Shown here: piece after piece, positions 5,901-10,354 of the stretch
How positions within the stretch are numbered: the first letter of the stretch is position 1
How the letters are laid out: each line of letters begins with the position of its first letter
Assembly: GCA_937934635.1 (NCBI GenBank)
Contig: CALGZD010000075.1
Location: 1 to 10,354 of the forward strand
Reading direction: 5' to 3'
Length of the DNA stretch: 10,354 nt
Origin: an uncultured Deinococcales bacterium
GTDB taxonomy: Bacteria; Deinococcota; Deinococci; Deinococcales; Trueperaceae
Program-made: the position numbers and the translations under genes
The notes under the pieces: model-generated
What the model saw: only the letters and a program-made list of their open reading frames with translations
What the model was told of the DNA's origin: nothing
Databases searched by the model: none

Positions 5901-7826
5901 GACAGTGATATTCAAGGCAGTGATATTCAAGGCAGTGATATTCAAGACAATTTAACTCTGTCAATAGATCAAACTAAACTAGATGCAGGGCAAGATATAG
6001 GGCAAGATACCGATGAAAATGCTGACCCTTTTGGTGCTTTAGGCAGTATGATTATGGGCGCAGAAAATGAAACGGTGAAAGAACACAGATTCTCGACCTT
6101 ACCAATAAGTAAGCGTCCATCGCCAAACTTTGATATTGTGCCAAATGAGTTAAACGATGTTGCAGAATCAATTAGTGATACTCAACTTGCAGAGGAAGAA
6201 GAGGAGCTCGAGCATATTCGCGCACTCGCTGTAAAGGTTTGGCTGTATGACTTGCGTCGAGAATTGGACAAATTATCATTTAGTTTCAGATTTGAACCAG
6301 GTCGGAACACAGTTAGACTAATTTATTCTGTGATGCGAAATTTACAGCGTTATTCAACAACGCCTGATTTTGCTGATGATGTTGAACTTCAACATTTTAA
6401 TGTTATTGAAGCTTTCCCAGATTATGATAACCCACTTGTGCCACTAAGAAGACTTGAAGATATTCGAGCGGTTACTGATGTTTTTGTACAGACAATTTTT
6501 AGCTTTAAGACTAGGAGCAGTCAATATAAACATCTAAAGATTCCGCAAGAAGGTGTACTTGCATATTTAAAGAAGTTTGCCTACCTAGTTGCTGAAGATC
6601 CATATGCAGGTAAGATGTCTCTAATTGAAAACAAGCATCCTGAGATTCAACGAATTAAAGACGCTATATTAATGGTTGAAATGGATGATATTGGCTATGA
6701 GGCTAAACGCATTGAACGAGCCCGCTTAGAGAAAAAGCTAGCGCACGCAATGGCTGTTGAAGAAGCAAATAGTAGTATGTTTAAACAAGATGTAAAGGTC
6801 TATCAAGACGCTGTTACTAATCTTTTTCGCTGGCTATATATATTGTTGCCTTCGCATGTTGGTGGTAGGGCGACTTTGCCAAAACTCGAAGGTGACATTA
6901 TTGCTGCGAAAAACACTTCTTTAAAAAGATATAAACAAGCAAAAGATAGTGATGCAATTACCTTACAGCTAAGTGGACCTGTTAAGTGTCACTTGGATAG
7001 TTTAGAAGTCGCTGTGATTAAGACTGGAAATGTCTGGGATTTGTACTGTGGTGAAGAAAGTAGCGAATTATCAGAGTTGACATTGATTGAGGCCTCAGGG
7101 CGACAGATAGAAGCTTTTGTTTCATCTGATTATTTGCATTTGCGTGTTGCCAATAAATCACGCAATTTGCCACAGCTCTTAAGTGAAGGATTATTGTTAC
7201 ACTGGATGATTACAGAGGGCGTGTTTGACAAATTTGCTGCAGTCCTAAAGCTCATAACAAACATAAATGCGGCGACCTCACAACTCCATATGATACGTGC
7301 AATCAGGCAGTTCATCAAGCTATGTGAACAAAGTCAAAATTCATTACAAGCTATGATGGGGTTTGTTAATGCAGCTAAAAAGAGTTTGGGTTCATCCTTA
7401 TCAGTTGAAGTGCTAAACCAGTTTTTCCAGAAAATTGAAGTTTTACTCGAGGCCAGAGGTAGTAGATTATCTAAGGTATTGGAGTTCTTTGGTCTAGAAG
7501 AATCAAATCTCAGCCTAAAAGAAATTATGGAAGAGTCTCAAACAATGCAGTTTTCAGGCAAGGCTTTTAAAATTCGTAAACTTGGTGGTTATGGTGATTC
7601 TGAGAATTTGTTGCATACAGGTTTTGCAATGCGAACAGCCGCACAGCTAGAGAGTGATGAAATGCTTCTTTTTTCAACGCCAGATGGACCAACATTTGTT
7701 TTGGATGAGTTATCACTTTACGACATAAAACGTGGTTATGTACTTTTTGCTCAATCTGGTATGCAAGTTGCAGGTATCTTCTTGCCTAATAAGAAGAAGA
7801 CGGTTAATGAAGAAGAGTATATGTAA
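2925..7826 (+). CDS. Giant acidic protein of unknown function
   Basis: A 1633-residue protein that I do not recognise. Three parts are visible. (1) Residues 1-70: a basic, helix-forming N-terminus (VLELYDSKITDLVNKRKP). (2) Residues about 70-1089: very rich in Asp, Glu, Ser, Gln and Asn, with no Trp before W1106 and no Cys between C55 and C1355, so probably disordered. It includes a Val-Pro-Pro repeat (156-164), a Lys/Glu pentad array (674-698), a DSDIQ array (973-1007) and a recurring acidic motif, roughly DDFIxLDDFSLD, at about residues 203, 427, 514, 580, 653 and 825. (3) Residues 1090-1633: ordinary mixed composition with predicted helices, a charged coiled-coil-like stretch (about 1235-1290) and a likely beta-rich end (VAVIKTGNVWDLYCG; MLLFSTPDGPTFVLDELSLYD). 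There is no signal peptide and no membrane helix, so it is probably cytoplasmic. The architecture resembles a scaffold: folded ends joined by a long acidic tether carrying repeated short binding motifs. That is inference. The single long frame, uninterrupted despite the repeats, argues that the gene is functional. Confidence 0.9.
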   Translation: MSLSLDKVLELYDSKITDLVNKRKPQGGFKSVLGLRDVLKNAALTPVQYKKFSECSTTLAELAQTAILKKTQGDQAIENVTQESQVQKVGTQQTQQFFAQDFIAGLDSITGDAFENSISSVELTSHEENSQVDVVKPVEQKIEQTLDVEAVKPQSVPPVPPVPPISLSVPEDIDEGLGEARAEAVYNVAVNDVVVNDNIDLVDDFTFIDDFDKITEAELQPNHAFVQSDLIKDKTENIREDLSVDFDVEFDHEHELDNEFEIDFDNDDSQIGSSEIFDAETNNSLDGYSVLHENQLDNDGVFDVLNVVAGDGLAPVLPVTSSNIGQEKQVLESKSVEGISNINNVPNSYLENLADAQQAVEQEDHLERPENLQSTFELEFDDGLTKSDLIQSPEDVIDISDLEIEEKKPEDQSLLGKVEQDAVNPVDNFMLLEDFSLDAATEDSHGLDNLGSDSTNQQDKSIETLEAFATKATNKANTKEDDVSGLVPLGDSRDVNTDNTPDKILEKLAKNSDDDFIRLDDSGLDRADEQVDINFAAEEKTHSFEALESFKENVISTDLNQDVDLKTAKPQEKLDDNSNDDFIVLDDFSLDEASEENHDTTRQQLDQSVDSVALAEFFDDSEKMADIAIPSFKESAESSEEGNANFSSSNVSDDLILVDDFDLNNQQQSKQTLNKTELNKIELKKAELKKTEFKKTELNKTIEIGIDSDKSESALPSPEDSSDNHFDGIIDLDDEDDVEQAEALTGTTMESGMLDMGDTHMDFQVDSIKLVQSAVEEDVISFDDNVQDSDIVESSTPLVNLDFSEITANQATQIPSEKSKNMLDDDAFILIDDDEGDVNGVAQPQVEQTNLDVDSADDSQIVLMPSQTMNQNQEADVVLQADQVDVKQSKEYKQEDDFDDSALMVSGDGFFDADFSKTLSSDTSELEHAVVEQKSSAQEKLDVTSSQNSQSKKTESFDFSINQDDISMVETQDSEIQGSDIQDSDIQDSDIQDSDIQGSDIQGSDIQDNLTLSIDQTKLDAGQDIGQDTDENADPFGALGSMIMGAENETVKEHRFSTLPISKRPSPNFDIVPNELNDVAESISDTQLAEEEEELEHIRALAVKVWLYDLRRELDKLSFSFRFEPGRNTVRLIYSVMRNLQRYSTTPDFADDVELQHFNVIEAFPDYDNPLVPLRRLEDIRAVTDVFVQTIFSFKTRSSQYKHLKIPQEGVLAYLKKFAYLVAEDPYAGKMSLIENKHPEIQRIKDAILMVEMDDIGYEAKRIERARLEKKLAHAMAVEEANSSMFKQDVKVYQDAVTNLFRWLYILLPSHVGGRATLPKLEGDIIAAKNTSLKRYKQAKDSDAITLQLSGPVKCHLDSLEVAVIKTGNVWDLYCGEESSELSELTLIEASGRQIEAFVSSDYLHLRVANKSRNLPQLLSEGLLLHWMITEGVFDKFAAVLKLITNINAATSQLHMIRAIRQFIKLCEQSQNSLQAMMGFVNAAKKSLGSSLSVEVLNQFFQKIEVLLEARGSRLSKVLEFFGLEESNLSLKEIMEESQTMQFSGKAFKIRKLGGYGDSENLLHTGFAMRTAAQLESDEMLLFSTPDGPTFVLDELSLYDIKRGYVLFAQSGMQVAGIFLPNKKKTVNEEEYM
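3390..3416 (+). repeat. 9-bp tandem repeat coding for Val-Pro-Pro
   Basis: GTGCCGCCA at 3390 and 3399 and a variant GTGCCACCG at 3408 encode VPPVPPVPP, residues 156-164 of the large protein. This is a proline-rich segment in the disordered region. It is GC-rich compared with the surrounding sequence. Confidence 0.85.
3486..3515 (+). repeat. 15-bp tandem duplication (V-x-V-N-D)
   Basis: GTGGCAGTTAATGAC is followed by GTGGTAGTTAATGAC with one C-to-T change, encoding VAVND-VVVND at residues 188-197 of the large protein. Confidence 0.8.
4944..5018 (+). repeat. 15-bp tandem array coding for a Lys/Glu pentad
   Basis: Five diverged 15-bp units encode NKTEL, NKIEL, KKAEL, KKTEF and KKTEL (residues 674-698 of the large protein), followed by a partial NKT. 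This is the only strongly basic island in the acidic region and would form a charged helix or extended segment. It matches the pentapeptide-repeat pattern only loosely and is too short for that fold. Confidence 0.85.
5841..5945 (+). repeat. 15-bp tandem array coding for (D/G)S(D/E)IQ
   Basis: Seven consecutive 15-bp units of the form GRCAGTGAWATTCAA start at 5841, 5856, 5871, 5886, 5901, 5916 and 5931, encoding residues 973-1007 of the large protein. Units differ only at GAC/GGC (Asp/Gly) and one GAA for GAT. Near-identity suggests recent expansion, so copy number may vary among strains without changing frame. Confidence 0.95.
5988..6011 (+). repeat. 12-bp duplication (GQDI/GQDT)
   Basis: GGGCAAGATATA is followed by GGGCAAGATACC, encoding GQDI-GQDT just after the DSDIQ array of the large protein. 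A minor in-frame duplication. Confidence 0.6.
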
Positions 7827-7872
7827 GAGTGATTTGTTCGGTACTTAGTATTGATTACTGATGACTTTAATA

Positions 7873-8013
7873 ATGAACTTGCAGGATGATAAATTCCTCG
7901 AAGCTTGCTTCGAATTAAATATTCAGAATCAATGTGACTCTAAGTCACAAGATTTCTTATTGATACCTCGTCAGCTTGCTGCGAGGTTGTTCATTAATGA
8001 ACTTGCAGGATGA
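7873..8013 (+). other. Small open frame within repeat copy 1
   Basis: A 46-codon frame from ATG 7873 to TGA 8011-8013 (begins MNLQDDKFLEACFELNIQNQ). It runs through the whole repeat and stops in copy 2. There is no ribosome binding site, and the frame coincides with hairpin arms, so a real peptide is unlikely; it is recorded because copy 2 keeps the same frame open. Confidence 0.15.
7965..7995 (+). terminator. Possible terminator of the large gene
   Basis: ACCTCG (7965-7970), a bulged T and CAGC (7972-7975) pair with GCTG (7978-7981) and CGAGGT (7982-7987), giving ten base pairs with a small loop, followed by the T-rich run TTGTTCATT. It lies about 140 bp after the stop at 7826 and is part of repeat copy 1. 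In copy 2 three G-to-A changes weaken the same hairpin. The tail is not a pure T run. Confidence 0.35.
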
Positions 8014-8134
8014 TAAATTCCTCGAAGCTTGCTTCGAATTAAATATTCAGAATCAATGTGGCTCTAAGTCACAAGATTTCTTATTGATACCTCGTCAGCT
8101 TACTACGAGATTGTTCATTAATTGCTTTACGTAA
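7997..8134 (+). other. Small open frame within repeat copy 2
   Basis: A 45-codon frame from ATG 7997 to TAA 8132-8134, the counterpart of the frame in copy 1. Over the shared part it differs at three residues: D to G, and A-A to T-T. The copy period of 124 is not a multiple of three, so the two lie in different frames. No ribosome binding site is seen. Confidence 0.15.
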
Positions 8135-8150
8135 CAATTCAATATGAATT

Positions 8151-8284
8151 GGGTGCGTCCCGCTCAAGGTTGAAACGTACATGACTATATCTATATAGTT
8201 TCCACCATCGTCTGGGACGCACCTCGGCAGTTTATGAATGAACATAAAAACTGTTCATTTTCCAACCTGAAATGGGACGCACCC
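8151..8284. repeat. Nested hairpin with GGGTGCGTCCC/GGGACGCACC motifs
   Basis: GGGTGCGTCCC (8151-8161) is inverted as GGGACGCACC (8214-8223) and again, with a full 11-bp match, as GGGACGCACCC (8274-8284). Within the first pair, GGTTGAAAC (8168-8176) pairs with GTTTCCACC (8198-8206) with one mismatch, and ACTATAT (8184-8190) pairs with ATATAGT (8193-8199), giving one long three-tiered hairpin at 8152-8223. Between the second and third motifs AATGAAC (8237-8243) and GTTCATT (8253-8259) form another stem. The two right-hand motifs could compete for the left one. The form resembles REP/BIME-type palindromes mobilised by REP-associated tyrosine transposases, but no such gene is present and the family is not confirmed. 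Confidence 0.75.
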
Positions 8285-8378
8285 CTTTAGGTTCTATATT
8301 TTTATAAAGTGGTAAGTGCGTATAAAATAAGATTTACCTGTTGCTAATAGCTGTCCTACGATGAACTGGCTAGGTTTG

Positions 8379-8402
8379 GTTAAAGGGTTAGTTAAAGGGT
8401 GA
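8379..8402. repeat. 12-bp tandem repeat GTTAAAGGGT(T/G)A
   Basis: GTTAAAGGGTTA (8379-8390) is followed by GTTAAAGGGTGA (8391-8402) and a partial GTTAA. It is non-coding and could be a direct-repeat protein-binding site or a simple duplication. Confidence 0.5.
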
Positions 8403-8425
8403 GTTAATCGGCGGTGCAGATGTCT

Positions 8426-8471
8426 GTGAAAACCATAATAATTAGCATTTTTCGTTGTTTTGAGTTTTCAC
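8426..8471. repeat. Inverted repeat GTGAAAAC/GTTTTCAC
   Basis: A perfect 8-bp inverted repeat (8426-8433 and 8464-8471) with a 30-base AT-rich loop. It lies about 110 bp upstream of the TPM-domain gene. The role is unknown. Confidence 0.4.
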
Positions 8472-8510
8472 TTGTTAAAGCACTAGTTAGGTAAATAAAC
8501 AAAAAATTTA

Positions 8511-8554
8511 TATACTAACCTTAAGTTGACTAAGGTGATGTCAAAGTAAACTAT
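8511..8554 (+). promoter_or_regulatory. Candidate promoter elements of the TPM-domain gene
   Basis: Two possibilities overlap. TATACT at 8511-8516 is a good -10 but lacks a clear -35 (TTAGGT at 8487-8492, 18 bp away, is poor). TTGACT at 8526-8531 is a good -35 but the -10 candidates downstream (AACTAT 8549-8554 at 17 bp) are weak. I cannot choose between them. Confidence 0.3.
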
Positions 8555-8578
8555 GTAAGAAAGAAAGTGATTTAAATA

Positions 8579-10354
8579 ATGTCTCAGATGAAATACTTAA
8601 TTAGTTTAATTGTCTTATCAATATACTGCTTGAGCAGTCTTGTAATTGCTCAGGCTGTTCAGCAAGCTACACCTTTACCAAACATGCAAGTACCAAACAT
8701 GCAAGGTGTTGTACTCACAGATTCTGCGAATATAGATATTGAGCGAATTAACCGAGCTGCTGAAGATTTAAAAGCCAAAGGCTATGACGCTGTTGTGTTG
8801 TTTATGGATGGCAATGTGGGGCGAAGTGTTGATGAAACAGAAGGTTATTTTCAAGATACCTTAGAAAGTTACAGCTTGGGGCAGGGACAAGATATTTTTA
8901 CAGTAAATGAAAATCTTGTTGCTATTTTTATTGGTACTAATCCTTTGGCACTCAGTGATGGAACAAGACCCATTATTATTTATCATGGTGATAACGTTAA
9001 CCTTGATATGGATAAATTGCGTCAAGATGTAATGATTCCAGAACTACAAAAAGGCAATTTTACAACTGCTATTACTAATTCTTTAAGTAATGCAGCAAAA
9101 AGCTTAAGAGCATTACCAGGCGCAAGTGGTGCAGCGGGTGCAAGTGGTGCAGCGGGTAGTTCAGGTGCTACAGGGGGCTTGCCTTGGTGGTTAGTACCTT
9201 TGGCTGCTATTTTGGCGTTTTTGGGGCTGAGTCGTAGACGTCAAGCTCGTAACACGAGTGGAGGAGAGGCTACAAGAACTACTGGAAATAGAAGCGGAAA
9301 TACAGGTGGTTCAAGCGGTAGCGCTAGTGCGGCCTTAAGCAACAGAGGGAATCAATCAGATGATTTAGCGACCTTTGATCCAAGTGCAGCTAATATGACC
9401 TTAGAAGAGCAAGCTGAGCACAAGGCACATAAATTAACTGGATTGAAGAATGACGTGTCGGAAATGTTTGTGGATTTAGATACGCAAGGGGAGAAGGCGG
9501 CTCGAGCCGATAGCTACCTCCCGACTGATCCAAATGACCATACCGATATGGTCTTAATTAAAAGCATTGCAGGAGACGACCGTCCTGAACTGGTTGAAGA
9601 TTTAGAATTTGGCTACGCTAGAGCACGTCAGAAGCTAGATGAAGCATCAGATGAATTTAGTTATCTTAGTGAGCACGAAGCTAGTCTTGGACAAGATGAA
9701 AGCATCCGTCGCTATGAAGATGTGCGAACGAAAGTCAGTGAAGCAAAAGACTTTAGCAAAAGTTTATCTACCACCTACAACGACTTACAGGCAGATATAG
9801 ATGCGGTACCTCAGCGCTTAACACATGCCAAAAACAAGCTCTCAGAGGTTGAGACAGAGTATGTTGCTCAAGAAGGTAGTGAACAGAGTAAAGCAGTTTT
9901 CCTACCTCACTACAGACGCCTTATGGTGGCACAGGCAGCGCTTGAATCAGATAAGCCTTTAAAAGCAGAAGGCTATCTCCGAACTGTTGAAGAAGATTTA
10001 GCAAGCTTAGAAGAAAAGACAGCACAGCGCTCAACGTTACGAGCAAATCTACCAAGTCGCTTGACTGAGCTAAAAGCAAGGCATGAAAAGACTGCTAGAC
10101 GTATTGAACAAGGTCGCGTTACCTTCGACCAAGTTGATGACTTTGCACCAACAACTTGGCGAGATATTCGTGGCAACGGTTCACAAGCTGAGTTGTTACT
10201 GAGTCAAAGTGATGATTTGTGGAATCAAGCAAACCTCATGCAACAAAAAGATGAGGTGATTGGTAGTGATGCCAAGCTTGATGAAGCTGAACAGAATCTA
10301 ACACAAGCCAATAACCTTGTAGAGGCAATAGAAGTGCGCTTGAGCGATTTGCAA
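8579..10354 (+). CDS. TPM-domain membrane protein with long helical tail (partial, 3' end missing)
   Basis: The first 592 residues of a protein that runs off the right edge; no stop is met. Residues 1-26 form a signal peptide (hydrophobic core YLISLIVLSIYCLSSLVI, AQA at 24-26). A 15-bp duplication gives PNMQV-PNMQG (35-44). Residues about 46-176 fit the TPM fold (TLP18.3/Psb32/MOLO-1; Pfam TPM_phosphatase): a DIERINRAAEDLKAKGYDAVVLFMD-like first helix and strand, NENLVAIFIG, and the typical end IPELQKGNFTTAI. A Gly/Ala/Ser linker (181-200) leads to a membrane helix (WWLVPLAAILAFLGL, 203-217) followed by RRR, so the TPM domain is outside and the rest cytoplasmic. After a Ser/Gly/Thr-rich linker (about 222-262) the remainder is charged and helical, likely coiled coil. 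From memory, long TPM proteins with such tails occur in other bacteria, notably actinobacteria; their function is not established. ATG 8579 was chosen because AAAGTGA lies eight bases upstream; ATG 8588 (M4) is the alternative. Confidence 0.75.
   Translation, partial: MSQMKYLISLIVLSIYCLSSLVIAQAVQQATPLPNMQVPNMQGVVLTDSANIDIERINRAAEDLKAKGYDAVVLFMDGNVGRSVDETEGYFQDTLESYSLGQGQDIFTVNENLVAIFIGTNPLALSDGTRPIIIYHGDNVNLDMDKLRQDVMIPELQKGNFTTAITNSLSNAAKSLRALPGASGAAGASGAAGSSGATGGLPWWLVPLAAILAFLGLSRRRQARNTSGGEATRTTGNRSGNTGGSSGSASAALSNRGNQSDDLATFDPSAANMTLEEQAEHKAHKLTGLKNDVSEMFVDLDTQGEKAARADSYLPTDPNDHTDMVLIKSIAGDDRPELVEDLEFGYARARQKLDEASDEFSYLSEHEASLGQDESIRRYEDVRTKVSEAKDFSKSLSTTYNDLQADIDAVPQRLTHAKNKLSEVETEYVAQEGSEQSKAVFLPHYRRLMVAQAALESDKPLKAEGYLRTVEEDLASLEEKTAQRSTLRANLPSRLTELKARHEKTARRIEQGRVTFDQVDDFAPTTWRDIRGNGSQAELLLSQSDDLWNQANLMQQKDEVIGSDAKLDEAEQNLTQANNLVEAIEVRLSDLQ
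8678..8707 (+). repeat. 15-bp duplication after the signal peptide (PNMQ)
   Basis: CCAAACATGCAAGTA followed by CCAAACATGCAAGGT encodes PNMQV-PNMQG at residues 34-43 of the TPM-domain protein, just after the predicted signal peptide cleavage site. Confidence 0.85.
9122..9157 (+). repeat. 18-bp perfect duplication (ASGAAG)
   Basis: GCAAGTGGTGCAGCGGGT occurs twice in direct succession (9122-9139 and 9140-9157), encoding ASGAAG twice in the flexible linker between the TPM domain and the membrane helix. The copies are identical. Confidence 0.95.

Larger units (their letters stand above)
7871..8122. repeat. Tandem 124-bp repeat, two copies, with terminal inverted repeats
   Basis: Copy 1 is 7871-7994 and copy 2 is 7995-8118, with four more bases of a third start to 8122. 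They differ at four positions only (7937/8061, 7978/8102, 7981/8105, 7986/8110), all transitions. Each unit begins TAATGAAC and ends GTTCATTA, an 8-bp terminal inverted repeat, and neighbouring units share the central TA, so the junction is the perfect 14-bp palindrome GTTCATTAATGAAC (7989-8002). Each unit has three internal hairpins: TCGAAGC/GCTTCGA, TGTGACT/AGTCACA, and ACCTCG-CAGC/GCTG-CGAGGT. The layout is that of a miniature inverted-repeat element or intergenic palindromic repeat inserted twice or duplicated. No transposase is nearby and I cannot name the family. Confidence 0.85.
7827..8578. other. 750-bp repeat-rich intergenic region
   Basis: No protein gene of ordinary size is present. 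From left to right it holds a tandem 124-bp repeat (7871-8122), a nested hairpin with GGGTGCGTCCC/GGGACGCACC motifs (8151-8284), a 12-bp tandem repeat (8379-8402), an 8-bp inverted repeat GTGAAAAC/GTTTTCAC (8426-8433 and 8464-8471) and the upstream region of the TPM-domain gene. Both flanking genes point rightwards. Such density of palindromes suggests accumulated non-coding elements, not a lost gene. Confidence 0.75.

Noticed and set aside
5757..5945. 62-codon minus-strand frame with repeated N-I-T
   Set aside because: It is the reverse reading of the DSDIQ array within the large gene.
4944..5945. Pentapeptide-repeat fold in the large protein
   Set aside because: Only five and seven units, far apart, with Glu/Lys or Asp/Gln at positions that normally hold small or Asn/Asp residues; too short to make a right-handed helix and better explained by slippage.
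6192..7826. Assignment of the large protein's C-terminus to DUF1631 or to FimV
   Set aside because: General resemblance in size and an acidic middle only; I could not see the characteristic sequence blocks of either family, so no name is given.
8151..8284. CRISPR-like array (GGGACGCACC repeated at 61-bp spacing)
   Set aside because: There are only two direct copies of 10-11 bp plus one inverted copy, and no cas genes. Repeats are too short and the intervening sequences form hairpins.
8361..8402. 13-codon frame ATG 8361 to TGA 8402 as a leader peptide
   Set aside because: It is produced by the 12-bp repeat, has no ribosome binding site or regulatory codon run, and no terminator-antiterminator pair is evident next to it.

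Overview
The window is AT-rich chromosomal DNA from a Gram-negative-type bacterium. The protein types fit a low-GC proteobacterium, perhaps a gammaproteobacterium, but no rRNA or lineage marker is present and this placement is an inference. It is bacterial: there is a sec-type signal peptide and a DeoD-type nucleoside phosphorylase with a Shine-Dalgarno sequence and promoter. No integrase, transposase gene, tRNA, rRNA or CRISPR array was found.

Layout from left to right. (1) 5-742 (+): a GGDEF-fold protein whose signature is degenerate (EEDCF), probably not an active diguanylate cyclase. (2) 997-1695 (-): deoD, purine nucleoside phosphorylase, with all active-site residues at E. coli numbering and a good promoter and ribosome binding site. 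(3) 1886-2770 (+): a class II (SIRT4-type) sirtuin divergent from deoD, with no ATG start, no ribosome binding site and a Glu-Lys-Ala repeat at its N-terminus. (4) 2925-7826 (+): a 1633-residue protein that I do not recognise. It has a short helical N-terminus, about 1000 residues of acidic, Trp-free and Cys-poor sequence, and a folded C-terminal region of about 540 residues. (5) 7827-8578: a 750-bp non-coding region holding a near-identical 124-bp tandem duplication bounded by TAATGAAC/GTTCATTA inverted repeats and built of hairpins, then a nested hairpin with three copies of GGGACGCACC (one inverted). (6) 8579 to the window end (+): the first 592 residues of a membrane-anchored TPM-domain (TLP18.3/Psb32/MOLO-1) protein with a long helical cytoplasmic tail. 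It runs off the right edge.

The genes do not form an obvious operon. deoD and the sirtuin diverge from a shared 190-bp region, and one could link them loosely because both act on nucleoside/NAD chemistry, but that is weak. The remaining genes look independently transcribed.

The parts most worth a second look are the giant acidic protein, with a recurring short motif (roughly DDFIxLDDFSLD) every 65-100 residues, and the tandem inverted-repeat-bounded element downstream of it. Short in-frame tandem duplications (9, 12, 15 and 18 bp) recur in three of the five genes, suggesting that slippage or local duplication is frequent here.
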